NCBI GenBank assembly: GCA_947167965.1 | Contig: CAMVJW010000001.1 | Coordinates: 1 to 64,000, forward strand | Direction: 5' to 3' | DNA: 64,000 nucleotides | Source of the DNA: an uncultured Clostridia bacterium | Lineage (GTDB): Bacteria; Bacillota; Clostridia; TANB77; CAG-508 | Shown here: piece by piece, positions 9,880 to 18,975 of the stretch | Layout of the letters: every line of letters starts with the position of its first letter | Numbering within the stretch: the first letter of the stretch is position 1 | Translations under genes and position numbers: made by a program | Notes under the pieces: generated by a model | Seen by the model: only the letters and a program-made list of their open reading frames with translations | Databases searched by the model: none | Told to the model about the DNA's origin: nothing

Positions 9880-10984
9880 TTATTTTTTATTCATTATTAA
9901 ATAGCTTTGAATAAATCCATCTAAATCTCCATCCATAACTCCTTGTACATTTCCAACCTCATAATTTGTACGATGGTCTTTTACTAAAGTATAAGGACAA
10001 AATATATATGACCTAATTTGACTTCCCCAAGCTATTTCTCTTTGTACGCCTTTTAATTCTTCTATTGTTTCTTTATGCTCTTTTTCTTTTAAATCTAATA
10101 ATTTTGATTTTAACATTTTCATTGCATATTCTCTATTTTGAAGCTGAGAACGTTGTGTTTGGCAAGATGTTACTATTCCAGTAGGAATATGAGTTAGTCT
10201 AACTGCTGATGAGGTTTTGTTAATATGTTGTCCTCCGGCTCCTGAAGCTCTAAAAACATCCATCTTAATATCATCTGGATTAATATATAAATCTACATCA
10301 TCTGTTATTTCTGGTAGCACTTCTAATGATGCAAAAGAAGTATGTCGTCTTCCCCCTGCATCAAATGGTGATATTCTAACTAGCCTATGTACACCCATTT
10401 CCCCTTTTAAATATCCATAAGCATTTTCTCCAGATACTTCAAAAGTAACTGATTTTAGTCCTGCTTCATCTCCTTCTAAATAATCTAATTCTTCTACTTT
10501 ATATCCATTCTTATTAGCCCATCTTGTATACATTCTATATAGCATTTCTGCCCAATCTTGTGCCTCTGTTCCTCCTGCTCCTGGATGTAGGGTTAAAATT
10601 GCATTATTCTTATCATATTTTCCAGATAAAAGTGTTTGAATTTCAAATTTTTCTACTTCTTTTTCGATTCTTTTAATATCTTTTACCATTTCATTTTCAA
10701 GGCTTACATCATCTTCGATTTTTAATAATTCTATTATTTCTTTTATATTTGCTAAATCCGCTTCTATTTCTCTATATTTTATACACTTACTTTTTAGTTC
10801 TTTTATTTTATTTAAAATTATATTTGCATTTTTTCCATCATCCCAAAAGCCTTGTTCTACAGTTTGCTTTTCTAATTTGGCTAATTCTTTTTCTTTATTT
10901 ACTATGTCAAAGTGAATCACCTAATTCTTTATTTTTCACATATAGATTTTCAGCTAATCTATAATATTCTTCCAAATCTTGCAT
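9880..10984 (-). CDS. prfB: Peptide chain release factor 2, with classic UGA +1 frameshift
   Basis: RF2 recognises UGA and UAA stops. The gene starts at the ATG at 10984 (MQDLEEYYRLAENLYVKNKE) and meets an in-frame UGA at 10909-10907 in the context CTT TGA C. Shifting +1 gives GAC ATA GTA and the rest of the protein, 367 residues in all. This is the well-known autoregulatory frameshift, and an SD-like AGGTGA lies just upstream of it. RASGAGGQHINKT holds the catalytic GGQ, and ISPFDAGGRRHTSF lies in the central domain. It shows that UGA is a stop codon in this organism. Confidence 0.95.
10906..10912 (-). promoter_or_regulatory. prfB programmed frameshift site CTT TGA C
   Basis: CUU UGA C heptamer with an SD-like AGGTGA a few bases upstream. 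RF2 shortage favours the +1 shift, so RF2 tunes its own synthesis. Codon 26 is the UGA. Confidence 0.93.
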
Positions 10985-11048
10985 TTACTATATCACTCTC
11001 CTATAAAAAACTTTTAATTTCTTTGATTTTATCATATATATATGAAAA

Positions 11049-11063
11049 AAGAAAGGCTTTCTT
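11049..11063 (-). terminator. Short terminator after the beta-helix gene cluster
   Basis: On the minus strand AAGAAA-GCC-TTTCTT followed by a T run, about 60 bp past the 11121 stop. The stem is short but the T tract is good. Confidence 0.5.
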
Positions 11064-11120
11064 ATACTTAGTCAATTATGCAATTTCTGTAGTTTTAAGT
11101 TCTTTATCAGTTTTATACAT

Positions 11121-12809
11121 TTATCTTTCCCAACACGCAATTTCCTGAGTAGTAAATCCATCCCAATAAACATCATATGCAGGGTTAAAATTTGAGATAT
11201 AAAACTCCTTATTCTGATTTCCAGCATTTAGTAATCTAATAGGATTAGTTGCTGAGCAATTTTTAAAGGATACTATTCTTTTCTTTTTTTCACTTTGTGT
11301 AGTATTAATATCTATATTCCTAAACTCACATCCATCGAATTCTATTTCTGAGTTATCATCAAATCTAATTTTCGGATTTCCTAGTGATGTGTCTTTTAGC
11401 GTATCCGTTGGAAAAGTCGTATCTTGGACTTTTAGTCTTGCATTTTTTAAGGTCATGTTTAATAATCCACAATTATTTATATAAACTTTGTCTTCATCTG
11501 TTGAATTCAATATAAGAATATTCGAATTAAATGCTGATATGTGGCCATTGTTTTTCGTATCTAAATATAATGTGTTATAATTATCAATTCCTAGTAAATC
11601 TGTGTCAAATATTTTTGTTGTTTTAGCTTTTGAATCATTTAGATAAATACTAGTTGTTTGATTATCTTTTGTCAAATCTGTTAAGTTTTTATTTTTTGAA
11701 ACTTTAATAGTATTAACATCAGACTTTGAAATTCTTGCATCTTTAATTGAAGATAATTTTATAGAACAGTCCTTTCCACTTATGTCATATAACTCAGCAA
11801 AATCTGAATCTTTTATATTTATATGTCCAGATGGTAAGTAAATATCAGTCAAATATACACAAGCACATCCGTTTATTCTTATAAAATCTGTTGTATTACC
11901 ATTTACTAATGATATTCCATTATTGCAATACGAAATATAAGATGATGGTTCATTACTATGTGTGATATCATCTTTTGGCATAATATCAACATCTATGCTC
12001 TTTGCTGCTGCCTCATTAATATTAATAGTTGTTTTTTTATCTGGAATATTACTTCTAATACTTAAATTTCCAAAATTTCCTTTATTAATTGATGCATCAT
12101 TTTGATTTTCAAGACTTACATCTCCTGAAAAATTACAATTTTCAAATTTTGAAAATCCACCACTGGTTCCCCCATTAATAGAAAAATTATCTCCATCAAC
12201 ATTTGTGTAATATCCATCTACTGTCCCATGTCCGTTATTACTAAATGTACGATACTTTAAACCATTTGTGTAAAATCCAACATTTTGCATTACAAATAAT
12301 TGATAATCATCTCCATTTGTATAGAATACTGACATTTCTTGATCTTCTTCTGTTTCATTTACGCTAATATTATTGTCGATAATAATCCTTGGTTTATCTC
12401 CTTCTTTGCTTCCTGTAATTATTACATTTAGTCCAGTAATATCAATATTGCCAGAAGTATATATATCATTTTCTAACTCTATAACTACTTCTGTTGCATT
12501 ATTATCTTTTGCATAGTTAATTGCTTCTCGAATATCATAAAAATTTTGTTTTCTCTTTATTGTCCCACTTATATTATCCGGAACTGAAATTGTACATTTT
12601 AATTTATTTCCTTCATTTTTATTCTTTTCTTTAATTAACGACTCATTGTGTTTTAATGATTTGTCATCACCATCTTCAAAATCTGTTGTTTGTTCTATTT
12701 TCGTTAGTTCTGACTTTATTCCTCTACTTGTTAAAGGAGATAATCCTATAAATGTAGCAGCAAAAAGTATTGCAAATCCTAAAATTCTTTTTTTACTAGG
12801 TTTATCCAT
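11121..12809 (-). CDS. Secreted beta-helix-like repeat protein, paralogue 1
   Basis: A 562-residue protein with an N-terminal signal or anchor (about residues 8-30, RILGFAILFAATFIGLSPLT). At about residues 70-135 is a module shared with the next two genes: a cysteine-containing strand (KLKCTISVP), then AINYAKDNNATEVVIELEN, then DITGLNVIITG. The rest consists of irregular asparagine-rich strands such as VSLENQNDASINKGNFGNL, as expected for a pectate-lyase-like or pentapeptide-like solenoid. No catalytic motif, LPXTG or GW anchor was seen. Function unknown; probably extracellular. An AAUUGGAGGAU ribosome site precedes the ATG. Confidence 0.75.
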   Translation of the reverse strand: MDKPSKKRILGFAILFAATFIGLSPLTSRGIKSELTKIEQTTDFEDGDDKSLKHNESLIKEKNKNEGNKLKCTISVPDNISGTIKRKQNFYDIREAINYAKDNNATEVVIELENDIYTSGNIDITGLNVIITGSKEGDKPRIIIDNNISVNETEEDQEMSVFYTNGDDYQLFVMQNVGFYTNGLKYRTFSNNGHGTVDGYYTNVDGDNFSINGGTSGGFSKFENCNFSGDVSLENQNDASINKGNFGNLSIRSNIPDKKTTININEAAAKSIDVDIMPKDDITHSNEPSSYISYCNNGISLVNGNTTDFIRINGCACVYLTDIYLPSGHINIKDSDFAELYDISGKDCSIKLSSIKDARISKSDVNTIKVSKNKNLTDLTKDNQTTSIYLNDSKAKTTKIFDTDLLGIDNYNTLYLDTKNNGHISAFNSNILILNSTDEDKVYINNCGLLNMTLKNARLKVQDTTFPTDTLKDTSLGNPKIRFDDNSEIEFDGCEFRNIDINTTQSEKKKRIVSFKNCSATNPIRLLNAGNQNKEFYISNFNPAYDVYWDGFTTQEIACWER

Positions 12810-13034
12810 ATAGATTTATCCTCCAATTGTTCTATAGTTTATAAATTAATGTAATAGATTTTAAAAAATACCTAATATATCTAATGTATTAAGCCATAAT
12901 TACTTTCTTTTAAAATTTTAACATTAAAAAATAACTTAATCAATAAAAAATTGAAACATTTCTTTTTTATTAGTGAAACATTTCAACTTTATTAATTTGA
13001 TTTAAAATTATTATTATTTATATAAAAATATGAG

Positions 13035-14741
13035 CTAACTAACTAAATCAAAAGATTTAAAATCCTCTTCTTTTTCACTAAATTCAGTTGACCCAAGTTC
13101 ATTTGGCAATATATTACCCTCCTTATCTATAAAACCAAGTATTGTACAATATACTGGTAAATCTCCTGGATGCATAAATTTAGCTCTTACTTTACCATCA
13201 GGTGTTTCAGTCTTCACAGGTTCAACAGTTAAACAATTATCAAATATAACCATTTCATATTTATTACCATTTACATCAGTTAAACTAACATTGGTTCCAT
13301 CAAAAGTACATTGAAAACATTTTACTGTGCTATTGTTAACAACAATATTTGATTCATCATTTCCTAATTTTTCTCCCTCATATGTTGTAATATTAGGTGA
13401 AAAGCTACTCCTTACAAATCTAGTATTTCCAACATTTTCAATATTAGCAGATTCAATAGTAGATCCATGAGTTAATAGATTATTTAAATTTCTACCATTT
13501 AATATTCCTATAGTTGAATAATCTACTATTCCAGTACTAGATTCTTCAATTGTTAACTCTTTTGTTGTAAGATGATTAAAAAATGTTTTACCTATTCCAC
13601 TGCATACAGTTTTATCTTCTAAACTTGAACTACTGCATCTTAATATTTTTCCATTTGAAGCATCCAAAGAATTTATATGAGATCCATACATTGTAACTTG
13701 TCCGTTATTATTTGCTTTAACGGCTATTTCTTTTCCTTGTAAATCAGAAAAACATACATTATCTGAGTTGCTTACTTCTATAATATTTGAGTATCTTGAA
13801 CTATTTATATCAACTGTTTTGTATCCGTCCACTGTCATTTTCCTTGCTTCACAAGCTATAGAGTTAAATCTTGAATTGATTTTTTGACTTTCTTTCTCTT
13901 CAACACAGCTATAATCAGCTTTAATGCTATCTGCTCTTGCAGAATCTATAACTATTTTTGCATTATTTATACTACTAATATCTATTTCTTCAAAATCTCC
14001 ATATTTGATGTGACAATTTTTAGCATTCGGTACTACAACTCTATCAGCTTTACAAGAATTAAAATATGTATTTTCTGAATTAGAATAAATTGATTCAGCT
14101 TCAAAATCTGTATAAGCTTCTGTAGTTTTTCCTGTTCCTAAATTTTTTAAAATTGGTGTTTTTCCACTTGTTCTTAATGTATTTAATGATAGTACGGTTT
14201 CCTCATTGTTGTTCCCTTTAGATATGAATACTGCCGATGCTTCACCATTTTCTATCTCTCCATCATCAAAAATATATAATTCTGTTCTTTTATCACTTCT
14301 ATAATTCCCTGTGATTTTTAAATTAAGACCCGTTATATCTAAATTCTTAGAGATATAAAAACTATGATTAATAAAAACATCTATATTTGAATAATTATTC
14401 TCTCTAGCATATTTTATTGCTTCTTCAAGATCATAAAAGCTTTTTGTTTTCTTAGTTTCCTCAACTGTGTTGTTATCTTTTGAAAATGTGCAATTCATTA
14501 CACTACCAGCTATTTTATTAGTATCTCTTATAATAGACAAGTCAGATTCATTTTGTAAATTTTCTGAATCATAATCTGTAATATCCTTTTGTGTTTTTAC
14601 ATTTGACAAATCACTTGCTTGCACTCTATTTGGTGTTATATTAATAGCTGAAGTTGCAATTAATGCTGCTAAAATCCCTCTACCAAAATACCTTTTTATA
14701 TCTGATTTTTTTGGTATTTTTTTGAATTTGATCTTTCTCAT
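13035..14741 (-). CDS. Secreted beta-helix-like repeat protein, paralogue 2
   Basis: A 568-residue protein. A basic start (MRKIKFKKIPKKSDIKRYFG) precedes a hydrophobic signal (ILAALIATSAINI), with cleavage probably after VQA at about residue 42. The shared module follows: MNCTFSKD, then LEEAIKYARENNYSNIDVFI, then LDITGLNLKITG at about residues 80-150. The remainder is a solenoid of short Asn/Ser-rich strands. It is paralogous to the genes on both sides and probably arose by tandem duplication. No enzyme motif was recognised; role at the cell surface inferred. Confidence 0.75.
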   Translation of the reverse strand: MRKIKFKKIPKKSDIKRYFGRGILAALIATSAINITPNRVQASDLSNVKTQKDITDYDSENLQNESDLSIIRDTNKIAGSVMNCTFSKDNNTVEETKKTKSFYDLEEAIKYARENNYSNIDVFINHSFYISKNLDITGLNLKITGNYRSDKRTELYIFDDGEIENGEASAVFISKGNNNEETVLSLNTLRTSGKTPILKNLGTGKTTEAYTDFEAESIYSNSENTYFNSCKADRVVVPNAKNCHIKYGDFEEIDISSINNAKIVIDSARADSIKADYSCVEEKESQKINSRFNSIACEARKMTVDGYKTVDINSSRYSNIIEVSNSDNVCFSDLQGKEIAVKANNNGQVTMYGSHINSLDASNGKILRCSSSSLEDKTVCSGIGKTFFNHLTTKELTIEESSTGIVDYSTIGILNGRNLNNLLTHGSTIESANIENVGNTRFVRSSFSPNITTYEGEKLGNDESNIVVNNSTVKCFQCTFDGTNVSLTDVNGNKYEMVIFDNCLTVEPVKTETPDGKVRAKFMHPGDLPVYCTILGFIDKEGNILPNELGSTEFSEKEEDFKSFDLVS

Positions 14742-14775
14742 AGTCCCTCCTTTTTTCTGTTGTATATTTTTTATT

Positions 14776-16296
14776 TTATAATTGTAATTCCCAAGCTGAA
14801 TCTTTTACATTATTTCCTTGACTAGTTTCTTTTCTCGCAGGTTTTACTTGTGCTGTGCCAGTTTTTGAATCATAAGATACTATAAAAGATCTATCACAAA
14901 GACCATTATAAAAATTCATATCTTCTTTTAAATTATCAGCTCTTGTTCCTGAACTAAACTTGCAATTACTGAATACGTTATTTCCATATGGATACAATAT
15001 AAAGCTTCTTACACTAACACCATCAAAACTCGTATTCCCACCCATTTGAATATATCTTCCGCCTATATTTCCTTTTCTAAAAGTTACATCTGAACTATTT
15101 AAATCCACATTTCCTAAACCGCAAAAATCTGTTGTAATTTTTGAATTTGTAGCATTTAGAATAGGAATATTTGTATAACAAATTCTTGCATTACTATTCT
15201 TAAATTTCATATATCCAGTTACCTTGCAATTATTAATTCCAATTCGTCCAATGCTTTTATTAACTGTTTTTTCACTATCTTCATCTTCATCATTGTTTAA
15301 ACCTGGTTCTTCACTATCTTCTGTTATCTGATATCCACATTCATGATTTAAATTATTTAAAAGTGTATTTGATACTTGTGCGTTTCCACAACCATTTATT
15401 TTTAAATCTTTGTTAAATTTACAATTCTTAAATCCTATAAATTTTATATGGTTTGCACCTAAATTATTTAAAAATACACAATTATCAAAATAAACTTTTT
15501 CTCCTCTATATATAACTCCATTGTTGTCAAAAACACTATTTTGTATCAATGCTCTTTTAGCCTCTCCACTCATTATACCTATTTCACAATCATCCAATTC
15601 AACTGATTTTGCTTCATTAAAACATAACATTTTAAAATATGAGTTCTGGCCTTTAAATGTATTATTTTGTGATAGATTAATATTTCCGCTTATTAAAGAA
15701 TCTGTAACTGTAGTATTACAGTTACTAAAACCTAAGTTATTAGCTCCTATATTTTGAAATTCTACTCGAACATCTGCAGTTCCTTCATTTTTAACAGTTG
15801 AATACTGCGTATTAGTTGATTCTTCATAAAAAACAACATTGTTAATTTTTAAACTTGAAGGCCTTTCGCTTTCATCATTATCCTTAACTATAAATAATGA
15901 GTCATTTCCATCTGAATAATCAAATGCTCTATACATCTCGGATCCTTCTTCTGTTCCAGTTATTTCAACATTCATTCCTGTTATATCTGTGCTTTCATCT
16001 ATAACAAATTGTCTTGGTAATCTTATTTTCACCTTTGTACTTCCATTTTCTCTTGCAATATTTATTGCCTCATTTAAAGAATCAGCAATAACACTTTCTT
16101 CGCTACTTGTTCCATCTTCATTTTCCCATATAATTGAACATTCTAATCTATTTCCTTCTTCACTTGTTGAATCTATTGTTTCTTCTATTGGAATGACATC
16201 TTGAAATTCCTGTGCATCTGCCGTACTTATATTCATACCTAGAGTACTAGTAGCTATTAAGGTAGCTAAAAAAGCTTTGATTTTATTTTTATTCAC
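14776..16296 (-). CDS. Secreted beta-helix-like repeat protein, paralogue 3
   Basis: A 506-residue protein, first of the three-gene array. The signal peptide spans residues 1-28 (KAFLATLIATSTLGMNISTADA). The shared module reads RLECSIIWENED, then LNEAINIARENGSTKVKIRL, then TDITGMNVEITG. Solenoid strands such as VYFDNCVFLNNLGANHIKF follow. It is only 34 bp from paralogue 2, so the two are likely co-transcribed from the strong promoter at 16348-16376. No catalytic residues were identified. Confidence 0.75.
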   Translation of the reverse strand: MNKNKIKAFLATLIATSTLGMNISTADAQEFQDVIPIEETIDSTSEEGNRLECSIIWENEDGTSSEESVIADSLNEAINIARENGSTKVKIRLPRQFVIDESTDITGMNVEITGTEEGSEMYRAFDYSDGNDSLFIVKDNDESERPSSLKINNVVFYEESTNTQYSTVKNEGTADVRVEFQNIGANNLGFSNCNTTVTDSLISGNINLSQNNTFKGQNSYFKMLCFNEAKSVELDDCEIGIMSGEAKRALIQNSVFDNNGVIYRGEKVYFDNCVFLNNLGANHIKFIGFKNCKFNKDLKINGCGNAQVSNTLLNNLNHECGYQITEDSEEPGLNNDEDEDSEKTVNKSIGRIGINNCKVTGYMKFKNSNARICYTNIPILNATNSKITTDFCGLGNVDLNSSDVTFRKGNIGGRYIQMGGNTSFDGVSVRSFILYPYGNNVFSNCKFSSGTRADNLKEDMNFYNGLCDRSFIVSYDSKTGTAQVKPARKETSQGNNVKDSAWELQL

Positions 16297-16347
16297 TTAC
16301 TTTTCCTCCTAATAAATATACTTAGAATATATACTAAGCATAATTAA

Positions 16348-16376
16348 ATTATAACTTATTTTACATAATATGTCAA
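16348..16376 (-). promoter_or_regulatory. Strong sigma-A-type promoter for the beta-helix array
   Basis: On the minus strand TTGACA (16376-16371), exactly 17 bp, then TATAAT (16353-16348); consensus at all twelve positions. It lies about 50 bp upstream of the 16296 start. Confidence 0.8.
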
Positions 16377-16430
16377 TTTTATCCCTTCTATTTTAATGTG
16401 TTAATATAAACTCATTTTAATTTTTTAGAT

Positions 16431-16479
16431 AAAAAAACAAATCACATTAAAAGGTAATTTTCTCCTCTTCAATGTGATT
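16431..16479 (-). terminator. Terminator after the acyl-CoA synthetase gene
   Basis: On the minus strand AATCACATT (16479-16471) pairs with AATGTGATT (16448-16440) and is followed by a TTTTTTT run. The loop is 22 nt. Confidence 0.7.
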
Positions 16480-16506
16480 AGTTATACAATTATATTTAAT
16501 TATTAT

Positions 16507-18228
16507 TTAAATATTTTTTAGCACTTTTTCTAATTCTTCTTTTCTTTTTACTTTTAATGATGTAGTTTTTATTAGTGGTTCATTAGTAATTATTAGATTT
16601 TTAATATATTTATATTGTGGCAAAGTTTTATTAATTTCTTTAACTTTTTCCCATATTTGTTTTTTTAATTCATCTTCTGTTTTATTTTTAATTGCATCTT
16701 TGGTATATACTACTTCTAACGCAATTTGTGGATCGTTTTTGTCTCCTTTTTGAGGCATTCCATATATAAAAGATTCTTCAACCTCTTCTAAATTATCAAT
16801 AAGCATTTCAAGCTCTTCTGGAAATACTTTTTTACCGTTCTTTAATACTATAACATCTTTTTGTCTACCTGTTAAGAATAAAAACCCATCTTTATCAAAA
16901 TAACCTAAATCCCCAGTATAAAACCATCCATCTTTTAGCACAGCATTTGTTGCCTCTTCATTTTCGTAATAACCCATCATTACATTTGGTCCTTTTACTC
17001 TTATTTCTCCCATTCCATCAGAATCTATATTAACGACTTCTAGTTGAACACTTCTCATAGGGATTCCAACTGATCCTGGTTTTATATATTTGTCATTTTC
17101 TGCAGAAATAACAGGTGATGTTTCTGTTAGACCATAACCTTGAACTAAATGTATTCCGAAATCATTGAACCCTTGTGCTACTCTTTTTTCCAAAGGTGCA
17201 CCTCCTGCAACTATTAATCTCATTTTTCCACCTAGTGCATTTATTATATCTTTGAATAGTTTTTTTCTAATATCAATATGAAATTTTAATAAGAAATTGC
17301 TTATTTTTATAACTTTTTTTATTAATTTTGTTTTACCTTTTTTCTCAATCTCTTTTTCTATACCTTCATACATTTTATTAATAAGAAGCGGTACTCCAAC
17401 AAAAACAGATACTTGATATTCTATTAAATTTTGTTTAATATATCTTAGACCATCAGGAAATACAGTTCTTACTCCACATGCAAGCATCATTAACATTCCT
17501 GTAGATGAAAAAATGTGGTGAAATGGTAAAAATGCAATATTTGTATCAGTGCTTTTTATTCCCTCTACCATTTGAAGATCTGCAATATTGGTGCATATTC
17601 CTTTTTGATTTAACATTACTGCTTTTGCTTTTGATGTGGTTCCAGATGTAAAAAGAAGTATTCCCATCTTTTCAGAATTTGGAGTAGTATCTTTAAATTC
17701 TGTATATCCATTTTCTAATGCTTTTTTTCCTTGCTCTAATAATTCAGAAAAACTAATAAATCCTTCAAATTTAGACATACAAATAAAAAACTTAATATTT
17801 GTTTTACCATTTTCTTTTATTGTTATAAAATTATCAACATATTTTTCATCAAATACTATAGCTTCAACATTACTTCTAATAAGTGATTCTTCTAATTCAT
17901 TAACTTGTAGCTCTTTATCTATTGGTACAGATACAATTCCTCCAAACAAATTACTTAAATGGCTAACTGCCCACTCATATCTGTTTCTACCACATACTGC
18001 AACTCTTGAGTCTTTTAACCCCATTTTAAATAGTCCTGTTCCAAAAAAATATATATCATTTAATAAATCATTATATGTATGGTTAATATATTCTACATTA
18101 TCTTTTTCTTTTTTTATTTTAGTTACATAAGCAATATTATTTCCATATAAATTTGCAGAATTTATTATTAATTCTTTAACATTTTCAAATTTTTTAACAT
18201 CCCTTAATTTGTTTTTCTCTATACTCAT
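16507..18228 (-). CDS. AMP-dependent long-chain acyl-CoA synthetase / ligase
   Basis: About 573 residues from the ATG at 18228 (MSIEKNKLRD); earlier starts lack a good ribosome site. It belongs to the ANL superfamily that activates carboxylic acids to acyl-AMP and then acyl-CoA. LLFTSGTTSKAKAVML (about 185-200) is the phosphate-binding loop, GYGLTETSP the A5 motif, and DGWFYTGDLGYFDKDGF with GRQKDVIVLKNGKKVFPEE the hinge and C-terminal motifs. A lysine for adenylation should lie in the terminal SLKVKR segment. It is a lone gene with a terminator, and a palindrome lies upstream. Substrate chain length cannot be read from the sequence. Confidence 0.88.
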   Translation of the reverse strand: MSIEKNKLRDVKKFENVKELIINSANLYGNNIAYVTKIKKEKDNVEYINHTYNDLLNDIYFFGTGLFKMGLKDSRVAVCGRNRYEWAVSHLSNLFGGIVSVPIDKELQVNELEESLIRSNVEAIVFDEKYVDNFITIKENGKTNIKFFICMSKFEGFISFSELLEQGKKALENGYTEFKDTTPNSEKMGILLFTSGTTSKAKAVMLNQKGICTNIADLQMVEGIKSTDTNIAFLPFHHIFSSTGMLMMLACGVRTVFPDGLRYIKQNLIEYQVSVFVGVPLLINKMYEGIEKEIEKKGKTKLIKKVIKISNFLLKFHIDIRKKLFKDIINALGGKMRLIVAGGAPLEKRVAQGFNDFGIHLVQGYGLTETSPVISAENDKYIKPGSVGIPMRSVQLEVVNIDSDGMGEIRVKGPNVMMGYYENEEATNAVLKDGWFYTGDLGYFDKDGFLFLTGRQKDVIVLKNGKKVFPEELEMLIDNLEEVEESFIYGMPQKGDKNDPQIALEVVYTKDAIKNKTEDELKKQIWEKVKEINKTLPQYKYIKNLIITNEPLIKTTSLKVKRKEELEKVLKNI

Positions 18229-18297
18229 AGTTAATACTATTCCCTTCTTTGTGCTTATAGCACAAATACACATTAAAATTTCAAACCAAAAACTATT

Positions 18298-18320
18298 AAT
18301 CTAGTTTTCGAAACTAGATT
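18298..18320. promoter_or_regulatory. Perfect 10-bp-arm palindrome upstream of acyl-CoA synthetase (possible operator)
   Basis: AATCTAGTTT-TCG-AAACTAGATT: ten-base arms with a 3-base centre, in the 170-bp gap between two divergent genes. No T run follows on either strand, so it looks like a regulator binding site rather than a terminator. Fatty-acid regulators (TetR, FadR or FapR types) use such sites; which one is a guess. Confidence 0.5.
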
Positions 18321-18349
18321 ATCACATTTACCTAACTTTGTCAATAAAC

Positions 18350-18378
18350 TTGACTATCTATCCTAAAAATGCTATTAT
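18350..18378 (+). promoter_or_regulatory. Sigma-A-type promoter for the DUF1836 gene
   Basis: TTGACT (18350-18355), 17-bp spacer, TATTAT (18373-18378), about 24 bp upstream of the 18402 start. Confidence 0.6.
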
Positions 18379-18401
18379 AAATGCTGAAAGGTGGCAATAT
18401 T

Positions 18402-18908
18402 ATGGCAAAAAAGCAAACAATATCTTATAAAAATTTGCATATTCCAAGATGGAATGAACTACCAAATGTTGATTTATATATGGATCAGATTCTTACTTTT
18501 ATTAATAGCTCATTATCAGAATGTATAAAAGTTAATAGAGATGAAGAAAAAGAGAATAATTTAATTCTTACTAAAACTATGATTAATAATTATGTAAAAA
18601 ATAACATATTAGAAGCTCCTATTAAAAAGAAATATTCCAAAACACAATGTGCTAAATTATTTGTTATATGTATATTAAAACAAGTTTTTAGTATGAACGA
18701 GATTTCTAGTCTTATTAATATTGCTTTGGAAAGTGCGGATATAGAATATGCATATAATAGTTTTTGTTCTCTTTTTGAAGAAGCGGTTATTTCTATTTTT
18801 GAAAAAAAAGAGTTTTCAGAAGTAGATGCTTCAAATGAAAAAAGATATTTATTAAAATCTGTATTGCTTGCATGTGGTCACAAAATATATGTACAAAATT
18901 TAATTTAA
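18402..18908 (+). CDS. DUF1836 domain protein
   Basis: About 168 residues. I start at the ATG at 18402 (MAKKQTISYKN) because AAAGGTGG lies at the right distance; an ATG seven codons earlier would overlap that site. IPRWNELPNVDLYMDQILTF, LTKTMINNYVKNNIL and PIKKKYSKTQCAKL match the DUF1836 family found in Bacillota. The middle looks like a helix-turn-helix, so DNA binding is possible. It is divergent from the acyl-CoA synthetase and could act on the palindrome between them, but that is conjecture. Confidence 0.7.
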   Translation: MAKKQTISYKNLHIPRWNELPNVDLYMDQILTFINSSLSECIKVNRDEEKENNLILTKTMINNYVKNNILEAPIKKKYSKTQCAKLFVICILKQVFSMNEISSLINIALESADIEYAYNSFCSLFEEAVISIFEKKEFSEVDASNEKRYLLKSVLLACGHKIYVQNLI

Positions 18909-18915
18909 TATAAAA

Positions 18916-18955
18916 GGACTAGATTAGTATTAATAAAATCTAGTCCAAATTTTTT
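18916..18955 (+). terminator. Terminator after the DUF1836 gene
   Basis: GGACTAGATT (18916-18925) / AATCTAGTCC (18937-18946) followed by a T run. The stem shares the core CTAGATT with the operator-like palindrome at 18298. Confidence 0.85.
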
Positions 18956-18975
18956 AAATTTAAAAATATAAATAT

